Assembly (NCBI RefSeq): GCF_009709675.1
Contig: NZ_WMLB01000006.1
Span: 1 to 64,000 of the forward strand
Source: Agromyces bracchium
GTDB taxonomy: Bacteria > Actinomycetota > Actinomycetes > Actinomycetales > Microbacteriaceae
Length of the DNA stretch: 64,000 nt
Direction: 5' to 3'
Both the position numbers and the translations under genes were made by a program. The first letter of the stretch is position 1. Each line of letters starts with the position of its first letter. Under the pieces are notes generated by a model. It was not told where the DNA came from and did no database searches. It was given only the letters and a program-made list of their open reading frames with translations. Positions 44,865-55,105 of the stretch are shown here, piece by piece.

Positions 44865-44893
44865 ATTCTGATCAGCGAACAAAGAACAGTCAA
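44865..44893 (-). promoter_or_regulatory. Sigma-70-type promoter of the etfB operon, with overlapping palindrome
   Basis: On the reverse strand TTGACT (44893-44888) is followed after exactly 17 bases by CAGAAT (44870-44865), about 55 bases before the etfB start. The -35 box is part of an inverted repeat AGTCA-N4-TGACT (44888-44901) next to a T6 run. A regulator binding there would block the -35 box. The match to consensus is good for such GC-rich DNA. Confidence 0.65.
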
Positions 44894-44917
44894 GTCTGAC
44901 TTTTTTGGTGAGGCGGC

Positions 44918-45000
44918 GAATTCGCAGGATCAGCCGCGCCATGGGCGCCATACCAGGCGGATGGCGCGGCTCATCCTGTTTACGCGGACCGGGGCCGGCG
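44918..45000. repeat. Hairpin-forming intergenic repeat, copy A (83 bases)
   Basis: This copy aligns with 45055-45136 at about 87% identity (ten mismatches, one gap). It contains an 18-base inverted repeat with one mismatch: CAGGATCAGCCGCGCCAT (44925-44942) against ATGGCGCGGCTCATCCTG (44961-44978), with a self-complementary centre around GGGCGCC. It does not encode anything. Together with copy B it fills most of the 359-base gene-free gap 44811-45169. Confidence 0.8.
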
Positions 45001-45054
45001 CCGGAAGGGCGCCGGGACGGCGCCGACCGCGCTGCGGGCCGCCACCGCCGGATC

Positions 45055-45136
45055 GAGTTCGCAGGACCAACCGGGCCATGGGCGCCATATCGAGCGGATG
45101 ACGCGTCTCATCCTGTTTCGCGGGCCGGGGCCGGCG
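45055..45136. repeat. Hairpin-forming intergenic repeat, copy B (82 bases)
   Basis: This is the second copy of the 44918 element, 137 bases downstream. Its inverted repeat is eroded (about six mismatches in 18 positions), although the ends GTTCGCAGGA and TCATCCTGTTT are kept. It ends 33 bases before the stop of the TetR gene at 45170. Confidence 0.8.
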
Positions 45137-45169
45137 GGGGCGGCACGGCGAGCGGTCGGACGCCGCGGC

Positions 45170-45790
45170 TCAGTCGCCGAGCAGCTGCTCGCGCGCGAGC
45201 GCGCGCCACAGCGCGAGGTTCGGCTCGCTGACCGGATCGGCGCCTGTGATCGCGTACGTCATCGCCGTGCCGCGCATGCTCGTCACGAGCAGCTCCATGA
45301 GCGACTCGAACTCCGGGCGCGCGGCCAGCGCCGGCCCGAAGAGCCGCTGCTGGATCTCGAGCAGGATGCCGCCCATGCGGCGCTCGGTCGGCAGCAGCGC
45401 CTCGCGCAGCCCCTCGTCGTGGCGCGCGGCGAGCCAGAGCTCGAGCGAGGCGAGGTAGACGGGCTGCCCGTTCGACGACCACATGGCCGCGATCGCCGCG
45501 TCGATGCGCGCGCCGGGCTCATCCGGCAGGTCGACGTCGACCAGCAGTTCGTCCAGCCGCGCCGCGGCGAGATGGTGCACGGCCGCGACGAGCAGTTCGT
45601 TGCGCGACCGGAAGTGGTGCAGCAGCCGCCCGCGCGAGACCCCGGCGCGTTCCTGCACGCGCACCGTCGTCGCCGCGGAGTAGCCCTCCTCGGCGAGCAC
45701 CTGCACCGCGGCATCCAGGATCGCGGCCTGCGTGCGCACCGCGCGCTCCTGCACCGGACGACGGGCGGACCCGTTCGCTGCCTCCGACAT
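45170..45790 (-). CDS. TetR/AcrR family transcriptional regulator
   Basis: ATG 45790 has GGGGAGGG directly upstream and gives 206 residues; an ATG 7 codons further up is possible. The TetR domain lies at about 18-62 (QAAILDAAVQVLAEEGYSAATTVRV, then SRGRLLHHFRSRNE). The ligand-binding region is helical and ends AREQLLGD. It is transcribed toward the etf operon, separated by the repeat-filled gap, and may regulate it. The palindrome in the etf promoter is a possible target. Confidence 0.9.
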   Translation of the reverse strand: MSEAANGSARRPVQERAVRTQAAILDAAVQVLAEEGYSAATTVRVQERAGVSRGRLLHHFRSRNELLVAAVHHLAAARLDELLVDVDLPDEPGARIDAAIAAMWSSNGQPVYLASLELWLAARHDEGLREALLPTERRMGGILLEIQQRLFGPALAARPEFESLMELLVTSMRGTAMTYAITGADPVSEPNLALWRALAREQLLGD

Positions 45791-45860
45791 CGCCCTCCCC
45801 TGCATCACCATCGCGGGTCGTGCATCGACGCACGCGCCGCGCCGCAGCCTAACGGACGGG

Positions 45861-46190
45861 CTACGCGATGAGGAACCGCGCGATCAGCCCGTCGCGCAGG
45901 TCGAACGTGAACGTGCCCGGGCCGTTGTAGCCCTCGCCCGACACGGTCAGGGTCAGCAGGTACTGCTCCGGCATCCGCCCCGCCCTGATGCCGTGCACCT
46001 CGAAGTGCGACTGCTTCCCGATGTTGTCGGTCTCGTTCCAGCTCGCGACGCCGTCGCGGCCGTGGAACTCGCGCCCCCAGTCGTTGAGGTACGCGTCCTC
46101 GGTGAACGCGGCGACGAACCCCTCGGAGTCACCGGCATTGGTGGTGTCGACGAACGCCCGGATGGCGGCGGGCATGGCGGTGTCGGACAT
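45861..46190 (-). CDS. SnoaL-like / NTF2-fold small protein
   Basis: The product is 109 residues from ATG 46190 (GTG 46196 is an alternative). AIRAFVDTTNAGDSEGFVAAF followed by FTEDAYLNDWGREFHGRDGV is the usual N-terminal pattern of nuclear-transport-factor-2-like SnoaL proteins, which form cone-shaped dimers and include isomerases and binding proteins. No specific substrate can be assigned. It lies 70 bases upstream of the TetR gene on the same strand, so the two may be co-transcribed. Confidence 0.78.
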   Translation of the reverse strand: MSDTAMPAAIRAFVDTTNAGDSEGFVAAFTEDAYLNDWGREFHGRDGVASWNETDNIGKQSHFEVHGIRAGRMPEQYLLTLTVSGEGYNGPGTFTFDLRDGLIARFLIA

Positions 46191-46276
46191 GGCCACACCC
46201 TACGCCGACGACCGCGGCCGCGGCATCCGTCTCTCGGACGCCGCGGCCGCAGCCGGTTCGGGCCTGGCAGGGGGGC

Positions 46277-48715
46277 TCAGCTCGGCGCGTTCGCCGTGGT
46301 CGTGCTGAAGTTGGTCCCGCTGCCGTCGGGCTTGTAGTTCTTCTCGACGTTGCCCGCCGAGTCGACCGAGAACCAGTTGATCCTGGTGCCCGCGGGCACC
46401 GTGATCGTCTCGGCGCCCTCGCGCACGCCGGCCGAGGCGTAGAGCGTCGACGCGTAGGTCGGCTTCGAGCCGTCCACCGTGTAGAAGACGGCCGCCGCCT
46501 CGGAGGTGTCGAACATCACGTCGACCATGCCCGGTTCGGCGCTCGCCGAGACGACCACCTTGCTCGACGGGCGCTTCTCGTCGGTCTCGAAGTCGCGGGC
46601 GACCCGCATGAGCTCGACGAGTCCGTTCGCGAACTCCTGCGACTCGGCGTGCGCCGAGGCGCCCGTCGGGTTCTCGTTCTCGAACGGCGGCTGGAACTGC
46701 GTGCCGACCTCGAAGTTCCACGCGTAGATCCCGTACTTGTACCAGAGCAGGTCACCCGAGTTGCCGGCCGCCGAGTACAGCACGTCGGCGATCGGGCCCG
46801 TGCGGGCCGGCGTCACCGACATCCCGCGGTACCGCTTGATCTCGGAGAGGATCCGCGACGAGGCGCCCCAGAAGTACGACTCCTCCTCGAGGGTCGGCCG
46901 CGGGGCCGACACCCGACCGGGCAGCGCGTACGCGCCGGGCGACCACATGAAGTAGTTGCCCGAGCTGTGCAGGTTCATCGCGAACTTGATGTTCGGGTTC
47001 TCCCCCGCGATCCAGTCGATGTTCGAGCTCTCGGGCTCGCTGAGCTCGCTCGGACCGGCGTAGGTGCCGCTCGTGCACGAGGTCGACGCGCCGTCGTACC
47101 CGTCGAAGAGGCTGTAGGTGTCGTAGTTGCGGTTGTTGTCGACGCCCCAGCTGTTCCGCGCGTTGTAGTCGGCGCTGCCGGTCAGCGGGCAGTGGTTCGT
47201 CATGTTCTTCCGCTGCGAGTTGAAGTCGTAGAACGAGTAGTGACCGCCGTCGGGGTTGACCGACGGGACGATCCAGATGTCGAGTGCGTTCACGAGCTTC
47301 TTCGTCTCGGCGTCCTGCGCGTAGTTGCGCAGCAGCCGCTCCGCCGTCTCGATCGTGACGAGCGGCGGAACCCACTCGCGCGCGTGCTCCTGGGCGTATG
47401 CGAGCACACCCGGCTTCGACCCGTCACGGGTCTTGCCGATGCGGATCGCGTAGACCGGGTGCGGGTCGCGCGAGACGCTCTCGGGAGCCGAGAGTCCGTC
47501 GCTGAGGTCGGCCGAGCCGACCGAGACGAGGCCGTTGCCGGTGCTGCCGCGGTAGGTGTAGGCGACGACGATGGCGGATGCCGCGGGCGAGGCGTTGATC
47601 GCCGCGACCACCTGCGCCGCGGTGCTCGTGATCGCGCCGGACGCATCGGTCGCGAGCGACACCGTGAGGTCGTCACCCGTGACCGACACCGAGAGCGGGG
47701 AGTCGGCGGCACCGGGATCGACGAACGCGACGCTCAGGTCGTTTCCGCCCTCGTGGCCCCAGGCGACCGAATCGATGCCGACCCGGTTCGCCGTCGTGGA
47801 GCCGAGCAGCGCCTGCGCGTGACGACGGTAGCCGTTGGTCTCGTACGGCAGTTCGACGATCTCCGCGAGCTGCGGGAACTCGGCCGCGAGGGCCTTGACC
47901 CGGTCGTAGAGCTCGGTCGGCGTGAGGTACGACGTGATGAAGTCGGACTGGTAGTTCGGCCCGAACGCGCCGTCGCCGTCGATCGGGAGCCAGTCGGCGA
48001 CCTTCGCGGTCGCGGTGTCGCCGCTCGGGCTCGTGATGCGGATCGTGTCGGGCCGCGTCTCGACGACCGCCGCGCCGCGGTGGTAGAGGTAGACGCCCGC
48101 GTCCACGAAGCGGCTGATGTTCTGGGTTCCGCCCGATCCGATCTCGGTCCCGGGTCCGCTGTCGCGCTCGATCGTGAGCTGGGACGAGTTGGTCTGGCCG
48201 TCGGCCCACTTGGCCTCGACCGAGAGGTAGCCGACGCCGAACGAGGTGTAGTAGTCGGCGCGGATGATCTTGACGTCGGAGATGTCCGCCGCCTCGGCCG
48301 CCTCGGCGAACTCCTCGTTCGCGGCCACGGCCTCGGCGATGGTCGCGTCGCGCTCGGCGAGCACGGCCTCGGTGTCGTCCTCATCGTGGAGCGACTTCCC
48401 GACCGCGAAGCCGCGGGCGCGCAGCGCGTCGGCCTCGCCGTCGCTGACGACGGCGTGCGCGGTGATCGTGCCGTCGGGGTTGGCGTGCGCGGCGTGGTCG
48501 AGGTCGACGCCGGTGCCGACCAGGCGGTCGAGCTCGGCGGAGTCGGCGACGATCACCTCGACGACGGCGACGTCCTCACCGGCGTCTCGGACGAGGTCCG
48601 GCAGCGGTTCGGTGCCGCTCGCCGGACCGATGGGCGTCATGCTGGTGAGGATGAGCCCGGCGAGCGCGGCGAACGCCGCCGACCCCCCGAGCACCCTGCG
48701 TCTGATCGTTGACAT
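46277..48715 (-). CDS. Secreted M14 zinc carboxypeptidase with an inserted domain
   Basis: The product is 812 residues from ATG 48715 behind GAGGGGGAAG. An RRR-containing signal peptide (about 1-35, ending near PASG) directs export. The catalytic domain has zinc ligands His444 and Glu447 in EHAREWVPP and His583 in NLHSSGNYF, and the catalytic Glu669 in WNFEVGTQ. Between the domain start (NGYRRHAQALLG, about 300) and HPVYAIRIGKT (about 415) lies a roughly 100-residue insert rich in Ser/Thr/Asp (SLATDASGAITSTAAQVVAA). This looks like a separate beta-type module. A C-terminal chitobiase-like beta domain follows (FYTVDGSKPTYASTLYA, about 720-800). It probably digests extracellular peptides. Confidence 0.9.
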   Translation of the reverse strand: MSTIRRRVLGGSAAFAALAGLILTSMTPIGPASGTEPLPDLVRDAGEDVAVVEVIVADSAELDRLVGTGVDLDHAAHANPDGTITAHAVVSDGEADALRARGFAVGKSLHDEDDTEAVLAERDATIAEAVAANEEFAEAAEAADISDVKIIRADYYTSFGVGYLSVEAKWADGQTNSSQLTIERDSGPGTEIGSGGTQNISRFVDAGVYLYHRGAAVVETRPDTIRITSPSGDTATAKVADWLPIDGDGAFGPNYQSDFITSYLTPTELYDRVKALAAEFPQLAEIVELPYETNGYRRHAQALLGSTTANRVGIDSVAWGHEGGNDLSVAFVDPGAADSPLSVSVTGDDLTVSLATDASGAITSTAAQVVAAINASPAASAIVVAYTYRGSTGNGLVSVGSADLSDGLSAPESVSRDPHPVYAIRIGKTRDGSKPGVLAYAQEHAREWVPPLVTIETAERLLRNYAQDAETKKLVNALDIWIVPSVNPDGGHYSFYDFNSQRKNMTNHCPLTGSADYNARNSWGVDNNRNYDTYSLFDGYDGASTSCTSGTYAGPSELSEPESSNIDWIAGENPNIKFAMNLHSSGNYFMWSPGAYALPGRVSAPRPTLEEESYFWGASSRILSEIKRYRGMSVTPARTGPIADVLYSAAGNSGDLLWYKYGIYAWNFEVGTQFQPPFENENPTGASAHAESQEFANGLVELMRVARDFETDEKRPSSKVVVSASAEPGMVDVMFDTSEAAAVFYTVDGSKPTYASTLYASAGVREGAETITVPAGTRINWFSVDSAGNVEKNYKPDGSGTNFSTTTANAPS

Positions 48716-48849
48716 CGATGTCTTCCCCCTCGTTGCGGTGACCCTGAGATGGAGCCTGCGCCGGAGGGGAGCGCAACGGATGCCGTCGTCCCCCGAGTCC
48801 CGGCCGGCCGACCAGGACCGCGGGTGCGGGCCGGGCCGAGCGTGGGCTC

Positions 48850-48879
48850 TGTCTATCGGCTCGGCAACTTTCGCGTCAA
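48850..48879 (-). promoter_or_regulatory. Promoter candidate of the M14 carboxypeptidase gene
   Basis: On the reverse strand TTGACG (48879-48874) and TAGACA (48855-48850) are 18 bases apart in an AT-richer stretch about 135 bases before the start. A further TTGACA lies 9 bases upstream of the first box. The long 5' leader (about 130 bases) shows no obvious riboswitch. Confidence 0.4.
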
Positions 48880-48912
48880 CGATGTCAAAAGTACTCGGGA
48901 CGAATTGCCCGC

Positions 48913-51286
<2,374 letters not shown>

Positions 51287-51297
51287 GAAGTGCAGTA

Positions 51298-51322
51298 TTG
51301 CACTCTTGCTCCACAAGTGCAA
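51298..51322. promoter_or_regulatory. Operator candidate 2: TTGCACT-N11-AGTGCAA
   Basis: A second perfect 7-base inverted repeat shares the TTGCACT half-site with site 1 and with the XRE promoter at 51356. Two sites about one to three helical turns apart suggest cooperative binding between the divergent tetR and XRE genes. Confidence 0.6.
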
Positions 51323-51354
51323 TGCGCATCACGGGACCTCACGCTTCGACCTGT

Positions 51355-51372
51355 GTTGCACTACAATGCAAC
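51355..51372 (+). promoter_or_regulatory. XRE gene promoter/operator: GTTGCA-N6-TGCAAC containing TACAAT
   Basis: A perfect 6-base inverted repeat ends directly before ATG 51373 and contains TACAAT (51362-51367), a good -10 box. Transcription starting 6 to 7 bases later would make a leaderless message from ATG 51373. The inverted repeat over the -10 box fits autorepression by the XRE protein. Confidence 0.55.
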
Positions 51373-51885
51373 ATGGAGGAAATCGTGTCGATGATTGCAG
51401 GTGCGCGAAGGTCGGTGGGTTGGTCGATGCGCGACCTTGCCGCGCATCTCGGCGTGAACGTCTCGACCGTCTCCCGCATGGAACGATCCGAGCGTGAGGG
51501 CACGATCCAGCTGTCGACGCTTCGACGGGCGCTCGACGTCATGGACCGCGACCTCGAACTCCAGCCCGTGAATCGTCGGCGCGAGGAGCGCGTCTCCATG
51601 GCTCTGCACCGCGCGATCGCCCGCAAACTCACGCACTCGCCCCAAGACGTCCTCGCCGTCGTTCCCGAGAATCTCGAGCGGATCCGGCACACGGTGCGCG
51701 GTCCGATCGCGGAGTCGTGGATGACTCGGTGGGAGCAGCTGGCGCGCGGCCCGGTCGAGGAGCTGATCGAAGCGATGCTCGACGACACACCTGAGGGTCG
51801 GGAACTTCGGCAGAACTCGCCGTTCGCCGGCGCCCTCAGCCCCGACGAGCGCATCCGGGCGATCGAGGAAGTGGTGAATCGGTGA
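51373..51885 (+). CDS. XRE-family helix-turn-helix protein, likely antitoxin partner
   Basis: The product is 170 residues from ATG 51373. GTG 51385 and ATG 51391 downstream of GGAGGA are alternatives, giving 166 or 164. The helix-turn-helix is at about 12-60 (GWSMRDLAAHLGVNVSTVSR, then MERSEREGTIQLSTLRRAL). The C-terminal half carries the ELIEAMLDDTPEGRELRQNSPFAG block, common in HTH partners of DUF6036 nucleotidyltransferases. The stop overlaps the next gene's GTG (GTGA). Codon use is less GC-biased than in neighbours, which suggests transfer. Confidence 0.85.
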   Translation: MEEIVSMIAGARRSVGWSMRDLAAHLGVNVSTVSRMERSEREGTIQLSTLRRALDVMDRDLELQPVNRRREERVSMALHRAIARKLTHSPQDVLAVVPENLERIRHTVRGPIAESWMTRWEQLARGPVEELIEAMLDDTPEGRELRQNSPFAGALSPDERIRAIEEVVNR

Positions 51886-52426
51886 ATCGCGACGAGCTCA
51901 TGGAACTCACGCGTCAGGCGATCCGATTGGTGCCGAACCGAGAGGTGCTCATCGTCGGCAGTCAGTCGATTCTGGGTACCGTGGCCGAAGACCGGCTCCC
52001 GGAACGGGCAACGCTCTCGCGGGAAGCCGACATCGCGCCGACACGCGATGACGATGACGATGACGGCACGATTGCCACGCGCATCGACGTGCACCTGGGC
52101 GAGATGTCCGACTTCGACCGAGTCAACGGGTTCTACGCTCAGGGCGTTTCATCGACGACGGCGGTCCTGCCGCGCGGCTGGGAGCGGCGTGCGACGATCG
52201 TGCACCCCGACGGTCCGGGCGGCGGCACGGCGTGGTTCATCAGTCCATACGACCTCTGCGCGTCGAGCTCGTCCGCGGAGAGTGGAAGGACATCGAGTTC
52301 GTGAGCGCGCTGATCGAGTGCGGCATCATCGAACCCCACGCGCTCTCGCGGATCGCTGATCGGCTGCCAGTGGAGCAGAAGGTCAAGCAGATCGTCCAGC
52401 TCCGCGTCACTGCGTGCGCGAGTTGA
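51882..52426 (+). pseudogene. DUF6036-type nucleotidyltransferase, broken by a one-base frameshift
   Basis: From GTG 51882 the frame reads MNRDELMELTRQAIRLVPNR and continues with VLIVGSQSILGT, the GSxS nucleotidyltransferase site, and IDVHLGEMSDFDRVNGFY. It runs to SPYDLCAS at about 52265 and then leaves the conserved frame, stopping at 52304. The expected continuation LVRGEWKDIEFVSALIECG is intact in the +2 frame from 52268 to the stop at 52426. The junction reads TCG-AG-CTC where DUF6036 proteins have Ser-Lys-Leu, so one A of an AAG codon appears to be missing near 52266. Restoring it gives about 181 residues. A sequencing error would look the same. Confidence 0.8.
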
Positions 52427-52465
52427 CCTGATCCGGACGTCGGTGGGTCCTGCGAGACTCGAGGC

Positions 52466-53182
52466 ATGAGCGGCACGATCGGCACCCCGGGCGGCACCCC
52501 CGAGCGACCGGCGCTGTTCTTCTCCGGCCCCGCGGAGTTCCGCGCCTGGCTCGAGGCCAACCACGAGACCGAGACCGAATTGTGGATGGGCCTCTACAAG
52601 AAGGGCGCGCCCGAGCGCGGGCTCACGTGGGAGGAGGCCGTGCCCGAGGCGCTGTGCTTCGGCTGGATCGACTCCGTGTCGCAGCGCATCGACGACGTCG
52701 CGAGACGCCAGCGCTGGACCCCCCGCAAGCCGAAGAGCAACTGGTCGGCCGTGAACATCGCGCACGTCGAACGCCTCTCCTCCGAGGGCCGCATGCGGCC
52801 GGCCGGCATCGCCGCGTACAAGCGCCGCAGCGACGAACGCTCGGCGATCTACTCGTTCGAGAACCCCGAGGAGGCGCTCCCACCCGAGTTCCGGCGCATG
52901 CTCGAAACCGATGCCGCGGCATCCGCGTTCTGGGCGGAGGCGACGCCGAGCTACCGCAAGCTCGTCGCGCACTGGGTCGTGTCGGCCAAGCAGGAGGCCA
53001 CGCGCGAACGACGGATGTCGCAGCTCGTCGAGCACAGCGCGGCCGGGCAACTCGTGCCGTTCCAGCAGTACGGCGACGTGCCGAAGTGGGTCGAGCGGGC
53101 CGCTGCGGCGGCGCGCGCCGCAGCGTCAGGAGCAGGCGGCGAGCCCGAACCCGAGCCCGGCCCCGGCGCCGGGCCTTCCTGA
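52466..53182 (+). CDS. YdeI/OmpD-associated family protein
   Basis: The product is 238 residues from ATG 52466. LFFSGPAEFRAWLEANHETETELWMGLYKK, GLTWEEAVPEALCFGWIDS and RWTPRKPKSNWSAVN are the defining blocks of the YdeI/OmpD-associated (bacteriocin-protection-like) family. It is a cytosolic protein of unclear biochemical function, linked in some bacteria to peptide or stress resistance. The C-terminus is an Ala/Gly/Pro-rich tail. Confidence 0.9.
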   Translation: MSGTIGTPGGTPERPALFFSGPAEFRAWLEANHETETELWMGLYKKGAPERGLTWEEAVPEALCFGWIDSVSQRIDDVARRQRWTPRKPKSNWSAVNIAHVERLSSEGRMRPAGIAAYKRRSDERSAIYSFENPEEALPPEFRRMLETDAAASAFWAEATPSYRKLVAHWVVSAKQEATRERRMSQLVEHSAAGQLVPFQQYGDVPKWVERAAAAARAAASGAGGEPEPEPGPGAGPS

Positions 53183-53202
53183 GGCCGAGCTTCGCCGCTG
53201 CG

Positions 53203-53985
53203 TCAGGTCGCCGGGCCCTGCCCGATCCCCAGCCAGCCGTTCGCGCCGTCGTCGACGCGCCCGCCGGAGCCCTTCGCCCCTCCGGAGCCCGCGCCATCCT
53301 TCATCGATTGCAGCTGCCGGTCGATCTCGGCCTGCGCCGTGATCGCGGCGAGCTGCCGCTCGATGTCGGCGTCGGGCGCCGCGGTGAGGTCCTTGAGCAC
53401 TCCGCTCGAGAGCAGCTCGTCGGTGGCCGCCGCGCGCGCCTGCATCTGCGCGACCCGGTCGCGTGCGCGGTCGAGGCTCGTGCCGATGTCGTCGATGTTG
53501 GCGCTGAGCCCGGCGACCGCCTCGTTCGCGCGGACCTGCGCGGCCGACGCCGTGTAGGTGGCCTTGATGGTCTCCTTCTCGACGCGGAACGCCGCGATCT
53601 GGTCGGTCAGCCGCCGCTCGCGCTCCTGCAGCTGCGAGGCCTGCTTCTCGAGCGAGGTGTACTGCGCCTGGAGCTTCGCCACCTCGCCCTCGAGGAGCGC
53701 CCGTCGCTCGAGCGCGGCACGCGCGAGGTCCTCGTGGCCCTGCGTCAGCGCATCACGCGCCTGCACGCCGAGGCGCTGGTAGCGCCCGCCCATCTCCTGC
53801 CCCTGCAGCTCGATGCGCTTCTTCGCGGTCGCCACCTCGGCGACCGCGCGCCGCACCTCGTGCAGCAGCTTGACCTGCTGGTCGTAGCTGTCGTCGAGCG
53901 TGTCGCGCGGGTCCTCGATCCGGTCGAGGGCCTTCGTGGTCTTGCTCCGGAAGATCGTGCGCATCCGGGAGGTGTTGTCGCTCAT
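53203..53985 (-). CDS. pspA: PspA/IM30 family membrane-stress protein
   Basis: The product is 260 residues from ATG 53985, overlapping the stop of the upstream membrane-protein gene (ATGA). Almost the whole length is heptad-like coiled coil (KALDRIEDPRDTLDDSYDQQ through about 215), as in PspA/Vipp1/ESCRT-III proteins that coat and repair the cytoplasmic membrane. The segment DPRDTLDDSYDQQVKLL is the conserved helix-1/2 region. A short Gly/Ser-rich tail follows. It is coupled to an upstream gene for a one-span protein that probably recruits it. Confidence 0.9.
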   Translation of the reverse strand: MSDNTSRMRTIFRSKTTKALDRIEDPRDTLDDSYDQQVKLLHEVRRAVAEVATAKKRIELQGQEMGGRYQRLGVQARDALTQGHEDLARAALERRALLEGEVAKLQAQYTSLEKQASQLQERERRLTDQIAAFRVEKETIKATYTASAAQVRANEAVAGLSANIDDIGTSLDRARDRVAQMQARAAATDELLSSGVLKDLTAAPDADIERQLAAITAQAEIDRQLQSMKDGAGSGGAKGSGGRVDDGANGWLGIGQGPAT

Positions 53986-54644
53986 GGTCGGTTCCCCTTG
54001 TCTCGAACGGACGAGCTGTCGTGCACGGCCGCGGGGTCGCGGACCGTGGAGGTCGTGGGCCGCCGGATCGGTTCGGGGCCGGTGTCGCGCAGGCTGAGCG
54101 CGTGGAGTTCCTCGACGCCCGCGCGGAGCGCGGCGACCTCGCGGTCGACGTCGGCGCGGAGGCCCGTGAGGCCATCGTCGCTGGCTCCGGCGAGGGCGGA
54201 TGCCACGGCCGAGCGGATGCGCCGGACGAGCGACTCGACCTGGCCGACGCGCTGTTCGGCGGCGGGAAGCTCGGCGGTGAGGACGGCGCGGTCGATCTCG
54301 CTCTCCATCAGGCGAAGCTGCGCGTCGAGCGAGGCGCCCTCGTCGCGGATGCGGCGGAAGATGCCCGGGAACTCCCCGCGCGGACCGGGACCCTGCGCGG
54401 CGAGGTCCACCGCCGCCTGCCCGCTCGCGAGTGCGTCGTCGAGCCGCACCCGGAGGTCGAGGATCGTGCGCTGCGGCCCGCGGCTCATCTTGGCTCGGCT
54501 CCGCATGAGGGCCCCGTCGACGCGGCGGCTGTGACGGATGCGGCGGTAGACGTGCCGCACGACGAGCACGAGCGTGACGAAGCTCGCGATGCCCAGGAGC
54601 ACGATGATCCCGAGCGCGGCGAGCACCACCTCGAGGCCGCTCAT
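53982..54644 (-). CDS. Single-span membrane protein, PspA partner
   Basis: The product is 220 residues from ATG 54644. One N-terminal span (about 5-28, VVLAALGIIVLLGIASFVTLVLV) is followed by a basic stop-transfer segment (RHVYRRIRHSRR) and a long helical cytosolic region. There is no recognisable enzyme motif. The ATGA overlap with pspA and a shared promoter imply that it anchors or regulates PspA at the membrane. It resembles small actinobacterial PspA-operon membrane proteins but I cannot name the family. Confidence 0.75.
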   Translation of the reverse strand: MSGLEVVLAALGIIVLLGIASFVTLVLVVRHVYRRIRHSRRVDGALMRSRAKMSRGPQRTILDLRVRLDDALASGQAAVDLAAQGPGPRGEFPGIFRRIRDEGASLDAQLRLMESEIDRAVLTAELPAAEQRVGQVESLVRRIRSAVASALAGASDDGLTGLRADVDREVAALRAGVEELHALSLRDTGPEPIRRPTTSTVRDPAAVHDSSSVRDKGNRP

Positions 54645-54747
54645 GTCCGGCTCCCCCGCCGGCTCGCGCTGTGCATCACGCCGTCGATCCAGTCCATGCG
54701 CCCGCCCCTCCCCGTCGCGTCGTCGCTGCGGACCTCGCGCCGTGGAC

Positions 54748-54782
54748 GACGCGATATAGCGTGTCTCGACGCGATATATCGC
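54748..54782 (-). promoter_or_regulatory. ATATAT-type operator upstream of the pspA operon
   Basis: GCGATATATCGC at 54771-54782 is a perfect 12-base palindrome. A close relative, GACGCGATATAGCG, lies 20 bases away at about 54748-54760, giving two GACGCGATATA copies about two helical turns apart. They lie about 105-140 bases before the first gene of the pspA operon, among very GC-rich DNA. This pattern suits a PadR- or GntR-type repressor; no regulator gene is adjacent. Confidence 0.6.
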
Positions 54783-54922
54783 AATCTACGCCAGGTCGGC
54801 CGGAAACGGCAGGGGCGGGCGCGAATTCGCAGGGCGCGCGCAGGCGGGGCGACCCCTCGTGCTCGGCCAGCGCGCGCTCGGCCAGCTCGCGCCGGACCGA
54901 CTCGCGCCCGGTCGTCGCCAGG

Positions 54923-54964
54923 ATTGGCGGGTGCGGTCGCCCGCGCACCCGCCGATCGTGACGA
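54923..54964. repeat. 42-base direct repeat, copy 1, containing a hairpin
   Basis: These 42 bases are identical to 55064-55105, 141 bases away; similarity extends about 20 bases on each side. Within them GGCGGGTGCG pairs with CGCACCCGCC around GTCGCCCG, a perfect 10-base stem. Confidence 0.85.
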
Positions 54965-55063
54965 AAACCCGCACGGCCGCCTCAGCGGGCGACCCCGCCG
55001 GCCCCGTTCGACGCGCGATCGGCCGGCCGCGCCCGGCCGACGCGCGCCCGGGTCGTCGTCAGC

Positions 55064-55105
55064 ATTGGCGGGTGCGGTCGCCCGCGCACCCGCCGATCGT
55101 GACGA
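55064..55105. repeat. 42-base direct repeat, copy 2, containing a hairpin
   Basis: This is identical to copy 1. It ends 18 bases before the stop of the leftward MFS gene, so this copy may also act as that gene's terminator hairpin. Confidence 0.85.
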
